The notes under the pieces: generated by a model
Told to the model about the DNA's origin: nothing
The model's database searches: none
What the model saw: the letters and a program-made list of their open reading frames with translations, nothing else
In this document: positions 44,368 to 55,900 of the stretch, one piece after another
Layout: each line of letters starts with the position of its first letter
Numbering within the stretch: the first letter of the stretch is position 1
Assembly (NCBI GenBank): GCA_030068145.1
Contig: JAPJBO010000331.1
Location: 124,001 to 188,000 of the forward strand
Source of the DNA: Diplonema papillatum
Lineage: Eukaryota > Euglenozoa > Diplonemea > Diplonemida > Diplonemidae
Reading direction: 5' to 3'
DNA: 64,000 nucleotides
Made by a program: the position numbers and the translations under genes

Positions 44368-45378
44368 AACTTTTTTCGACAAAAATGAAACTGAGTTAAG
44401 CCGGCAGCATGCACCCATGCCTGGGGCCTCTAAAGGGTCCTCTGGGGACAAGAAATTCATTTCCCGGCCTAGTTTTCGACTGAGGAGGCTTAAAAGAGAG
44501 GTGAAACGCAAATTTCATGTTTTTGGGGTGCGCCACTTACTAAATAGCTGCTTGTTTCAGATAGCACCCTGTTCCTGCGGTTCTGCACTTATTCCTGCAC
44601 TTCTGACCACGGTCCAGTACTCCTGAACACCGCTCCTGACCGCGGTTCTGCACTCCTGACCACGTTCCTACCCTCCTGGCCATGCTCCTCGGTTCCTGAA
44701 TCTACCAGGTGTGACTGAGTGTGTGTGTGCTGGGCACTCGTGTTTGCACAGTGTCTGAGGGATCACTTGACTGTGTCAGGAGTGGCCGCGTTGGACAGCT
44801 CGATGGGCTGACAAAGGCGTGTCGTTGTCGGTCGCAATCGGTTGCGGAGGTGTGCGAGGTGTCGCGGGTTCGCCTTATGCACCCGAGTGTACGTCCATCC
44901 CTCCTATCCCGTTTACTCCAGCTCTTGCACCCCTTCACTTGTCTGGTGGACAAATGACCGCACTTCAGACACCGGTTCATTGTTTCCAGTGGCATTTCAT
45001 CTGTATATCTGCACTTCAGGGTGGTGGAGCGGAAATTCTGTCATTTTTTCTGGAATTTCAGTAAGCCTGACCATCTATGTAGTGATTCTGACCAGCTATT
45101 TAGTGAGTCCGACCAGCTATTTAGTGAATCCCACCAGCTATTCAGTGAATCTGGCCGGCTATTTAGTGAATCTGGCCATAAAACTCGAGGTTTTGGCCTG
45201 TTTTACCAACTTTTGGCACCCGCCAGTCACCGGTGAGGGCACTGCTGTGGATTTTGGATCCAGATTGGGGTGTTTTCGACAAGATCAGGATCAGGTGCTG
45301 CACAGGGTGCTTGTGACCCGCCGAGCGACCGAGGCCTGTAAGGGGCTGAAAATGCCTCAAAAAGGCTCAAGAAGGCAC
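44060..45378. other. Intergenic with poly-G and short repeats
   Basis: A run of 31 G (44335-44365) directly follows the GATGCTAGCATC motif (44300-44311). From 44560 to 44700 short phrases such as TTCTGCAC.TCCTGA recur, and 45060-45180 is a tandem array. No gene seen. Confidence 0.55.
45060..45180. repeat. Tandem array of about 20-bp units
   Basis: Five to six copies of CAGCTATTTAGTGA[A/G]TC[C/T]G[A/G] in head-to-tail order. Confidence 0.85.
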
Positions 45379-45380
45379 TA

Positions 45381-47056
45381 CCGTCTTCGGAAAAATATTG
45401 GATAGGAAAATATTTGGATAGGAAAAATATTTGGATAGGAAATATTTTGGATAAAACGGCCTTCCGCGGAACATTTGGATATTTATCCGGAAATTTTGTT
45501 TTGAATTTATGTCTCCTCTGAGTGCCCGCACAGCAGTAGCTGCTTTACCCGGACGGGATTTTCTGTTCGGCTCTCTTGATGTACACCCCGGACTCCCACT
45601 CTGGATTGCGGGGTAGTAGTTTTGCGGTCATTTGTGCGGTCGGCCTCACTCCTCGATGCGGGAGTGGGACCTCCTCAATGCGGGAGTGGCCACTCCCGCA
45701 CTTTTTCACTCCCGCATTGACTTAGTATATGGCTGCTGAAGTCCGGGGTGTAAGAAATGGTCAAATAAGAAGGCTACGCATCAGTGCCATGCAGCACAAA
45801 ACGAACCAGGGATATCAATCAGATATACCGCACGAGCAACACCGCAGAACGCACCGCAGAAAAGCGCGGGAGTACAGCTCGTGGGAGGAAAGAGACCTTG
45901 AAATAGGTGAGCTTGTTGCCGTCTAGGACTCACGGGAGAGATGCAGAAGTGGAACAGCATGCCAGGCAAAAAGAAGGTTTCGCGTGCAACGACCACTCGC
46001 GCTCGTACGCTGTACGGGAAAAACTAACTCCATTGCGCACGCTCTAGGCGGAAGTCGGAGTGAACCGATCGACGTTGACGAACAAAAGGCCAAGAGAGGC
46101 CGTCTATTGTCATTAAGAAAAAAGGATACCGTGATCCTTTTAGAACTGATCGAGCGAAAAATGAACGAACGGGGCCGCTGTCACTTACTCGCTCGTGAGC
46201 GTGCTTGCGCGCGCGACCGTCACCCGAACTACTGGGTTGCCAGTCATGTAATCTCAGAACTTAGCACAGAATGGGCTCGGAAGTGGTGTCGGAAGCACAA
46301 CTACGTACAGACGACGAAGACAAGCAGAGTACTGGATGAAACCCAGACGGAACAAAAGAAAGAAGAGATGCGGCCAGCTGTTCATCCTGCTTTAATGGAG
46401 TAACGATGTCCGACAAAGCTGCGTCTTGAACTGCGACCATGCTGCGGCGCATTTCATGCCATGCGACACTCGCCCCGAAAGGTACTCGTGATGTGCACAT
46501 TGACTATGGGCGACAAGCAAAGCGTTGCTGTTGTGACTGGTGGGGCTGCGGACGGGACACCCATCCCCGTAGTACCAAGTGATCTTTGCGGGGAAAACGA
46601 GCCGGATCATTCCCCAGGTCGCAGACACGAAGGGGTTCCACTTGACCTCGACCCCGAATAAATGGGCCAACACCGCGACAACAAAGCAGTACATCGAATG
46701 GTGAGGGCGCAAGAAACGGTTCCATCAGCAAGCGCTTTTCCTTCTGCGAATCGAACCATCAGCGTCCCCGTTGCTTCCTAGTACCGGCCGCGAGCCGAGA
46801 CCCAGACCCGCTGGGTCGGAGCGTCCAAAGCGCTCTCAGCCTAGGATTCCGTGGCTCATGAGGCGCGGGGAAACCAGAATTAGGGGGCGGGGGAATACGT
46901 TCTGGACTTAACAACCGGAAAATCGCCTTGAACTTTGATCGGACCGGAAAAATACTTGGATATAGGAAAAATGTTTGGATAGGAAATATTTTGGATAAAA
47001 TGGCCGTCCCAGAAAATTTTGGATATTTTTCCTATCCAATATTTTTCCGAAGACGG
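45381..47056 (+). mobile_element. pogo/Tigger-like DNA transposon, inactivated
   Basis: A 1,676-bp element bounded by TA on both sides (45379-45380 and 47057-47058). The outermost 30 bp are perfect inverted repeats starting CCGTCTTCGGAAAAATATTG. Subterminal sequence is rich in TTTGGATAGGAAA-like repeats. Between the ends lies a broken DDE_1-type transposase gene on the plus strand. TA target sites and a CENP-B/Tc5-like HTH with a DDE core point to the pogo branch of the Tc1/mariner superfamily. Confidence 0.88.
45984..46700 (+). pseudogene. Broken pogo/Tigger-like transposase
   Basis: The first part, 45984-46403, encodes an HTH region of the Tc5/CENP-B type (LLARERACARDRHPNYWVA then STEWARKWCRKHNYVQ). 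A stop at 46401-46403 interrupts it. The same frame resumes with GDKQSVAVVTGGAADGTPIP (46508-46570), the typical strand preceding the catalytic core. After a frameshift, ADTKGFHLTSTPNKWAN and TTKQYIEW follow (about 46620-46700). The later catalytic acids are not found. The element cannot mobilise itself. Confidence 0.75.
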
Positions 47057-47206
47057 TATTATGCACTGCAGACAGCCAAACACCCCCCACAAAGTCATCA
47101 TGTGCTGAAAAAAGGGGGTTGGTTTTCAAAGATTGGCCTAAAATGCACTATAACGCCAGAAAAGGGCTAAGTGGCGCAGATTTCAGAGTTTGCCCCCCTC
47201 TAGGGC

Positions 47207-47987
47207 AGTGCTGGCTGCAAACGGCTGCAAACGCGTTTGCACCGATTCTGCAAACGGCAAACGTTTGCAGTGCAAACGTTGCAACGTTTGCAAACGTCAA
47301 TACCGTTTTACAGGGTTTATACGGCGGGAGAGTCTTGGCGGTGTTCCTGTTGTTGTAGTTCAGCCGCACGAGGGAACCTGCTGTTTTTATCCCCATGCTG
47401 CTTCGCTTGTTGTCCTTCACTGCGTCATACACCGACCACCCTGGGCTGGCCATCTTTTTTTTGGCTACCGCCTGCAATGGCAGCCACTTGGTTCCAAATG
47501 CGTGCCACCAGATCTCCCCGAGCCACTTGTTTGCTGCTTTCAAAGCTAGTCCCTCTGGTACGGTGAGGCAGTCAGAGTGCTCAGCCAATGCACAGAGCTG
47601 GTCGTGTCGTCCGGAAAGAAGCGAGGACCTTCGCAATCCCTCTGTCGCGTTGGTGTAGATCTCCGTATTCCACTGCGGGCTGAGAGCGGCGGCGGCTTCG
47701 TGGAGGGGACGCCGGTAATAAATCCTCCACAGCAGAAGTCCGACTAGGGGTCCCACAGAAACAAAGCCTTTTCCTTTGCGGTTTGTCGACATCCCACTGT
47801 CACTGCTGCCACTTACGACAGCATGAATGTCACTTGCCCACGTCTATATCGCTCGCATGTGTCTATCCATTGCTAGCCTTGCACTGCACCGTTGCCGTTT
47901 GCAAACGTTTGCAAACGGCATCTGCCAGATCTGCAAACGCAAACGCAAACGTTTGCGCAAACGTTTGCACGTTTGCAGCCAGCACTG
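47207..47987. mobile_element. hAT-superfamily element with exact 8-bp target duplication
   Basis: A 781-bp element. CAGTGCTGGCTGCAAACG at the left end is matched by its exact inverse at the right end. CTCTAGGG stands on both sides (47199-47206 and 47988-47995), the 8-bp duplication expected of hAT elements and fitting the nnnTAnnn pattern described for the Buster branch. Both subterminal regions are filled with AAACG/GTTTGC motifs in both orientations. It carries only a fragment of transposase. Confidence 0.92.
47300..47792 (-). pseudogene. hAT transposase C-terminal fragment
   Basis: The minus-strand frame encodes WWHAFGTKWLPLQAVAKKKM, then WSVYDAVKDNKRSSMG and VRLNYNNR. This is the order seen in the hAT dimerisation region (W-W...G...P.L...A, then ER.WS...i...R, then v..N.R). 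The stretch between A.K and WSVY is shortened, and the N-terminal zinc finger and catalytic core are absent. Confidence 0.65.
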
Positions 47988-48009
47988 CTCTAGGGGGGGG
48001 GGGGGGGGG

Positions 48010-49120
48010 GGGGTGCAATGAAACCCTCGTTTCGTATGCGTCCGTGCAGCGATGCTGTAACCGGTGAGGGGTAAGAGGAGACTCGTTCAAACCCCAAATC
48101 CATTGTTCCATCGCTTGGACTTTGGATTGAGACGTCTATTCGGATCGTCTAAGCTTCGATTGTGAGACTCCTTTGCAGACAGCCCTCGGATAGGAATGGT
48201 TCGACTGGAAGGTGAAATTTCGTCCAGCACTCCCGCCACCGTTCATCTTCTTCTGGCGTTAGAATATTTCCTCTACCAATTTGTGCTCCATTCGCAATAT
48301 ATCTGGTTCCACCATCGAAGGCTGTCTGGAAGAAAGGGCCCTAAGATCATCATCCTATTCGTTTCTGCACAAGAAAATATTATCGTGTCTGGTCCGAAAA
48401 AATGCGCAGAAACACACGACAGGTAGGGACATAACGCAGAGATGGCGACTGGATTTGTGGTTGTCGATTCTGTGTTGTTGGTATCTCAAACCTCCTGTTG
48501 TTGTTGTAGCCATCCGCTGGACTACAAACAGCGCCTAGCTACGCTGCTCCAAACACGATGCCGGGCAAGACGACCGGGACCGCTATGTCGATGGCTATGA
48601 AACGAAAGGGGGGGGGAGAAGGGGAACGCGAATTGTGATTTTCATCCTCCGAATTTCCATCGGGTTTTCCAGTTTTCATCCCTCTGAAAGAATCAATCGG
48701 GATAAGGGAGACAGAGAAGTTGGTGTAAATGTGCACAGAATCTCCTGTGCTCAGGAGAGGCGATCGGTAAGTATACAAATCCGTAGACGACAACAGCGGA
48801 ACCAGTGCGCAGCGGCTGGGTACAGCAGCTGCACGGCTGATCGCTTGCAAGGGGACGAAAGCAAAGGGGAACGTCGCCCACGGTTTCTTGAGAGGTTCCC
48901 ACTGCAGGCTTGCGGGCTGGGGTCACACGGACTATCATCAGTGCGGAACCAGAGTGCCTGCAGACAGGACAGCGGTGTGAGTCTGATTTGTCTGACGGCT
49001 GTTCGTAGCTGGTCACAGCCAGGATGCACAGGCAAGTCCGTCTCGGGGAGACGGACCCGCAACTATGTCAAAGCAATCACTTGATATCGCAGGGCTCTCG
49101 CATTGTGGTACTGGGATGTG
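48010..49120. other. Intergenic, mostly unassigned
   Basis: A poly-G run directly follows the hAT element (to 48013). Bases 48930-49050 share a repeat with 23220-23360. Nothing else recognised. Confidence 0.45.
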
Positions 49121-49455
49121 TACCGGCGAAAACTGGGAGAGCGGTCGCCGGCCGGCTTTATACAGCAGCCTGGGATCACATGGAAGTGAAGCAGCCAACC
49201 CAACTAGCATTCGTTAAGCCCCGACGGACACACGAGGGAAAGGCGACGTCACCGGCGAGTTTTCGAGCAGCTTTCCCGCTTTGAGCGTGCGCGTATGCTT
49301 GCCGGTGAACTTCGGCCGCGGATCCGCGCCGGACCCCGGGAGCCGGATGGTCTGCTGGTGCTGCGGCTTGCGCGCCAGGGACCGGCTGGGCGGCGCCGAG
49401 GACGGGCGGGACACGTGGATGGTTGACCGCAAGGGCATGCCGCGGAAGGGCGTGC
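49121..49455 (-). pseudogene. Recent copy of the 3' end of the coiled-coil gene
   Basis: Nearly identical (a few differences in about 330 bp) to 49838-50165, covering the last 74 codons, stop and about 90 bp downstream. Upstream of MPLRSTIHV it is fused to unrelated sequence. The frame and stop are intact, so it could act as an alternative last exon if spliced, but no acceptor is evident. Confidence 0.9.
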
Positions 49456-49924
49456 GCAGCAGGGGGCTGGGACCAGCGGCGCCGAGGAGGCGCGACTTAA
49501 CAACTCAAGGCGCTCGCCCCAAGTCGCAGCAACAACGCACTGACTCTACTCTTTCCGAGCCGCGCTGGCCAGTTCAGAGTGCCAAGTGCAATTCGAGGGC
49601 CTCTCAGGGTCCAGCCTTGTCGTGAAGATACGTCGCGTCGCGCTGTATTGAGCCTATTTCCTGGGCTGCAGGTCTTTCGAAGAGTTCGGTGAATACAATG
49701 TATCGAATGGGTCGGCGGGTGTGAGGCAACTTCTGTTCGCACTGCCCTTGCGACAGGGTGGTGGAGGAGGGACAAGCTAGCTTGGATGTCTGCGCAGCCT
49801 GCTTGAATCACGTACTTGAATGTGTACAAGACCGTGGCGAAAACTGGGAGAGCGGTCGCCGGCCGGCTTTATACAGCAGCCTGGGATCACATGGAAGTGA
49901 AGCAGCCAACCCAACTAGCTTTCG

Positions 49925-52900
49925 TTAAGCTCCGACGGACACACGAGGGAAAGGCGACGTCACCGGCGAGTTTTCGAGCAGCTTTCCCGCTTTGAGCGTG
50001 CGCGTATGCTTGCCGGTGAACTTCGGCCGCGGATCCGCGCCGGACCCCGGGAGCCGGATGGTCTGCTGGTGCTGCGGCTTGCGCGCCAGGGACCGGCTGG
50101 GCGGCGCCGAGGACGGGCGGGACACGTGGATGGTTGACCGCAAGGGCATGCCGCGGAAGGCGGCGTGGGCAGCAGGGGGCTGGTATACGCACTCGACCGG
50201 CGGCGCGTTGTGGTCGTGCGGCCCGCCTGTCATCAGCCGGAAGCCACGCAGCGAAGCAGATTTGCAGTTCGCCGCCGACGCCGGGCGGGGCGCCAGCTTG
50301 TTCCGCGCGAGGTCTGCGCTCTTCACCGGATCGACTATGCCCAACTGGCACGGCAGCCCGGACGCACTGAAGTGCCCGTTCGGCTCCGGTAGGACCGCGA
50401 TCACTGGAGAAGGGTTGCGAAGGTACCCACCTTTGGGCGGCGAGATCGTCCACTTGCCGTCGCTGTCCGTCCTGTTTGACAGGACGGACTTCGACTTGGC
50501 CTTGCCGGCACCCTCAGCGGCTGGCGGTTCGTTGTCGGGACCGCCTATAACGTGCCTTTCCGCTGGTGCGCGGTAGCCTTGCTTCGGGCTGGCGTTGGCC
50601 TGCGGGCTGTCAGCACCGTGGTCAGCACAGCCGAACATGGACAGAGGCACGTCCATGATGCAGATCTCAGCGCGCTTGCAGGTGGCCGGGCTTCCGTGGC
50701 GGCGGCGTGCGTCGGGTTGGTGGTCGGCTGAGGCGTAGTTTGCTTGCTGGGCGGCGGCCGGCGGCGCATGCGATTCGGCCGCGGTTTCGCGGTCCGCTGC
50801 GTCCGGTCTCCGCGCGGCCTCTTGGGCCAAGGCCGCGTAGTACGCCGCGTGGGTCTTGTGGTCGACGCCGATTCTCCTGTTCTGCTCGTTCGGGCCCCGC
50901 CGCGCTTCGGGGCTGCGGCAGGCGGACTTGCTCGGGCTCACCGTCCGGCCGGGATGTTCTCTGCCGGGGCTACCCTCCCCCGTGTACGCCCGGCTTGTGC
51001 GTTCTTGGCCCACGCTCCTTGGGTACCCGGTGCTGGGGCTCGGGGACCGTGTGTTGTCTCCCCTGTTCTCGTTGATGTACCTTCGGTCTCCTACCCACGA
51101 TTCGTCATCAGGGTTGGTATCCCTGCGTCCCATGGGCTCGGAGTCTCGGCCTTTCTCTCCTCCCCCGCTCGACTCCGCGAGACCCGATTTCGAAGCGGCA
51201 GCACGGTTCCGTGAGTCAGAGTCGCTTCTTTCACACGCGCCGATGCCTGCTGAAGACCCAGCGCGGGTTGCGCCAGTGGCGGAAGCACGGGCCCCGCCAT
51301 TGGTCGCGTCAGTAGTCGGAGCGTGGGCCGCACCACCGGTTGCGCCGGTGGCGGAATAGGCCCCGCCGTTGCTAGAGGCACGGGCTCCGTCCTCTTCGGG
51401 GTTGCCCGAAGCCAGCTGCCGGTGGGCCTGACGGGGAGCCTCTTCGTCGACGGATGCCGCGGGTGCCGGCGAGTCGTGCCGGGCTCTGGCGGCGGCCGCG
51501 CGGGCGGCCCTGTCCCGCTTTTGGCGGAACTTGGCGACGCTCTTCGAAACGGCGGCGAAGAGGTGCGCGCTCGCCGACGACACCAGGCACGGCGCCTCTT
51601 CGTCGGTGGACGTGTGTTCGGCAGACAGCCCCAGGCGGGGCCACCCGGAGATGACGTGCACGGCTGCCTGCTCGTACCGGGTCGGCAGGCGGGCTTTCCA
51701 GCCTTCGCTTTCGGTCCTCTCGAAGGACGTCTCGTCCGTCGGCTTGTCCCCGTCGCCAGCCCCCGGAGCGCACGGGGCCGCGACTTGGCCCCGCAGCGGG
51801 CGGGCGTTGTCCCGGCTCCGGCTCTTGCTGAGCCGCTTGGGGGGCGCCGGGGGGTCCGGCAGGGGGTCGGTGGCGGCGCTCTTGTCGTGCTTCGCCGCCG
51901 GTGCGTCCGTCTGGACGACGACCGACTGGCCCAGCGGCCCCGACAGCTTGTCGGCGGCGCTGACGCCGGTCGCCCGCGTGCAGCAGTTCTCCTTCACCGC
52001 CTCGAGCTCCCGCAACTTCTGTGGGAAGCGTGAGATATGCGTAAATGATTTGTTTGTTTGCACGTGTGTAATTCCTATTTCATCAGGTATAACTCGATAC
52101 GATTGGCAGCATCTCTTTTTGGCGCTATTTGTGGATTAGAAGGTCGGTATTTTTGACAATGGCAAACGCGTTTTGTCACCATAATAAAAGCCAGATCTTC
52201 GCTCTGACAGTGGTGCCTAACGGCCCCCTTTGCTCGCCCTTGAATGCCCGCCCGCCTCACGGGGGGGCCCGGCAGGGGGTCGGTGGCGTCTGGACTGGCC
52301 CAGCGGTCCCGACAGCTTGTCGGCGGCGCTTGCCGGTCGCCCGCGTGCAGCAATTCTCCTTCGCCGCCTCGAGGTCCCGCAGCTTCTGTGGAAGCGTGAA
52401 TAATGCGTAGAATGAATTGTTTGCGTGGCACGTGTGTAGTTCCCATTTGATGGGTACAACACGATGCCCTGTCAACCGTCTCTTCTAAGCGGTTTTTTGT
52501 GGATTAGATCTTAACCTCGACCATAGGGTCCCATACGGTACCTGCAGGGAACTGTGCTTTTAAAAAGTGGCGCAAAACAAGCGCACAAAAGCCCAGCAAA
52601 CTCCTTTGTGCCAACCACGAACGTCATCACAATTCAGGGCACTGGTTGTCGGAAATGTTAATCTTCTCGAATATCGAAGGAGGCTAGAGGAGAAACAATC
52701 ACAGTTTCACTGAGGGAGTTGACGCGCTCCGCCTGCATCTGAGCGGTGAGAGCGCTGACCTTGAAGTCGCTGACCTTCGCTTCTGCGACCAGCCGCTCGG
52801 CCGCTTCGGCCGCCGCCGCCTCCGCGCTCGCGGCGGCCTCCGCCAGGCGCTTGTTGTGGGCGAGCAGGTCGGAGTTGGCGAGCTTGGCCACGGCGAGGTC

Positions 52901-55900
52901 GCACTCGAGGAGCTCCCAAGAAGGGATGGGACAATACAACTACAACGTGGGTCCTTTTTTTGTTCAACGCGGACGCCCGCCACTAAACCCAGATTTTTAC
53001 CTGTGTTTCGCGTGGGCTGCAGCGCAACTGGCAGTCTCCTCAAGGATTTTCCTACAAAGCAGGTGCTTATACAAAAAAAGAAGGGAAATCGACCAATGGA
53101 TTCTATCGTAATTGGATTACTGTTGGACCGGGTAAAACCTTGGACACCCCCAAAAAATGGGGCTGCCATTTACCCGTTCCAGCTTTAGTCCAGTTCCAGC
53201 TTTAGTCCAGTTCAACATTATTCCAACTACGGTATGTAGCTGGTTTATGACAAGGTGGATTACGAGTCCACTTTGTGTGTGTGTGTGTGTGTGGTAATGC
53301 AGAGTCCCGTTTTCCCAAAAAGAACAACGGCGGACCTCGCGCTCCGCCTGCATCTGAGCGGTGAGAGCGCTGACCTTGAAGTCGCTGACCTTCGCTTCTG
53401 CGACCAGCCGCTCGGCCGCTTCGGCCGCCGCCGCCTCCGCGCTCGCGGCGGCCTCCGCCAGGCGCTTGTTGCGGGCGAGCAGGTCGGAGTTGGCGAGCTT
53501 GGCCACGGCGAGGTCGCACTCGAGGAGCTCCCAAGAAGGCATGGGCATCGTCTGCACGGCAGCTTCCGTACAGGAAACCGGCGTCCGGTGCACGGGCGAC
53601 GACGTGTCGCTCGGCGGCACCGAGGGAGGCTCTTCGTGCGTGTTCGCGGCGGCTGCGGCGGCGGGGCGGACGGCCGACGCGAGCGGGGCGACGTCGATCA
53701 GCGAGTCACGGCTGCGGTACCGCCAAGACACGGCCGGTGAGTCGCCGTAGCTGGGCAGAGCGGACGAGAAGCAGACGCTCGCCTCGAGGGACGCGAAGGC
53801 CCCCGTGACCAGGGACAGCGCGCCGAGCAGCCCCCGGATCGCGCCGCCGCCGGCGGCGGCGCCGCCGTCGGCGGCTTTGACCCGCGAAGCGAGTTCGGCG
53901 AGCCGCGAGGCCTCCTCTCGCTGGGCGGCCCCGGCGGCTTCGACTTCGACGCTCGCGTCCCTTTGCAACGAGCAGCTCCTCGAGCTGTGTTGGAGAAGTT
54001 TGCTTTTGCTCGGCCGTCGAAGCGAGTGGGTGTATGCAGGCACGCAAAAGGTTCAAAACAGGTTCAAAACATTGAGAGCTGTGATGGCCAGTAGTTTCCC
54101 TGCAGACTCGGCGGCCTGCGAACTCCCCCCAACAAGGTACAGGGACGAAAGACCATCGACCCATCTGGTTCACTCCGAAGTTTCCCTCAGGTTAGCTAGA
54201 ACTAAAACAGGAGTTAGTGTACACACGCCATGTGCGTACGTATCCTTCTCTTGAGTCTTTGCCCAGCTGTTGCGCTTGGTGGAAGCGGGCAGTGAGACAG
54301 ACACTGCTGGCGATCGATCAGCTTCGAACGTGAAAGCAGTGGTTGCGTATGATCGGGGTGGTCACTCACAACGAACACAGTGCAAACCTCACACTACCAG
54401 CACTCAGCGGACACGGTAGAATCGTCAACACTGCACGGCTTACTGCCAGCAATCAACACACAACTGACACGGTACAAACCTCACCCTACCAGCACTCAAC
54501 GGACACGGTACAATCGCGACACTGCACAGCACAATACCAGCACTCAACACACAACTGACATAATCTCACACTACCAGCACTCAACGGACACGGTACGATT
54601 GTCAACACTGCACAGCATACTAGCAGCACTCAACACACAACTGGCACAGTACAAACCTCACCCTACCAGCACTCAACGGATAATGGTCTGGAAGAAAATG
54701 GAACACCTGGTGAGCAGCAGCTTCTTCTTCTCGCAGCCGCCCGCGAGAGCCACGGCGCTATCGAAAATCGCCTGGCACGCCGCGTTCAGCGTGCCGACGA
54801 CCGTGGGCGGCCGGTCCGCGGCCGACTGCTCCGGCCGGGGCACGAACACGTCGAGCTCGGCCAAGTACGAAGCGGCCTCGGCCGCCAGCTCCTCGCCGCG
54901 AGCTTCGGCTTCGCTCAGCCGCAATTCGAGATCTCCGATGGTCCGACGCGCCTGGCCGAGCTCCACCGCCGTGTCGTCTGGCTTCGTGACCTCTATCACC
55001 GGCACCGCGCAGGCCACCCGAGTCTCGAGCTCGCGGGCCCTGTCCTCCGCCCGGCGCAGGCGGCGGCCGGCTTCGGCCCTTGCTTCCTCCTCTTCGAGGC
55101 GCCGCGCCGCTTCCGCGTCGCGCAGCGCTTCTATTTCGTCCTCGAGCCGCTCTTTCGAGTCCTCCAGCACCGCCATCGCGCGGAGTTGCCCGCCCATCTG
55201 CGGGGGTCGTTGTATAATGGTCTAGCTTGGAGGAATTGGAAAGGTTGGAAAAGGTTTTGGGGGTCTCCGTCGGTTTGTGTTTTTTTTTTTTTTTTTTGTT
55301 TTTTTTTTTTTTTTTTTTCAGGGTATTAGTTTGAAGGCTTCCGGGGTTTGCAGATTTAGACCGTTACTATGGGGTGGTTGTGGGCGGTGTTTCGGTGCCG
55401 TGTACGGCGTCTTGGGGCGGAGCCGACACATCTCCACAACTTCGTTCGGCAAAAGAGGGGTCTTCATGGGTCCTTTATGGGTCAATTATGGTCACCCCGT
55501 CAGTTTGGCGACACATTCTGCGGGTGTTTTTTTCAACCTACACCAGTCTGGAACAAGCTTTTCGGGGGTTTCCGAATGCTTCTGGGTTCCCTGTGGGGTT
55601 GGGTGCCAATGGGGACGCGCTCCAAAAACAGTCAAAATCGTAAACAGACAGTCTCGTCAGGCAGCTGAAGGGGGGTGGACCTGGGGACCTAATTTCCTAT
55701 GATTCCTATGATAATAGGTCCACGGTTTTGGTGTGCACCGCCGTGCTTGCAACAACATTTTTAGCGTTATTTTTAGCAACATCGCGCCGAAGGCGCGACG
55801 AAAAATTTGGGCAAAAATAACTCCGCCCCCCCTTTATCATGTGTGGGCAACTCTTAGCTCGTGTGGGATACTCAACTGTCAAACAGGACCTTGGCCTGGT

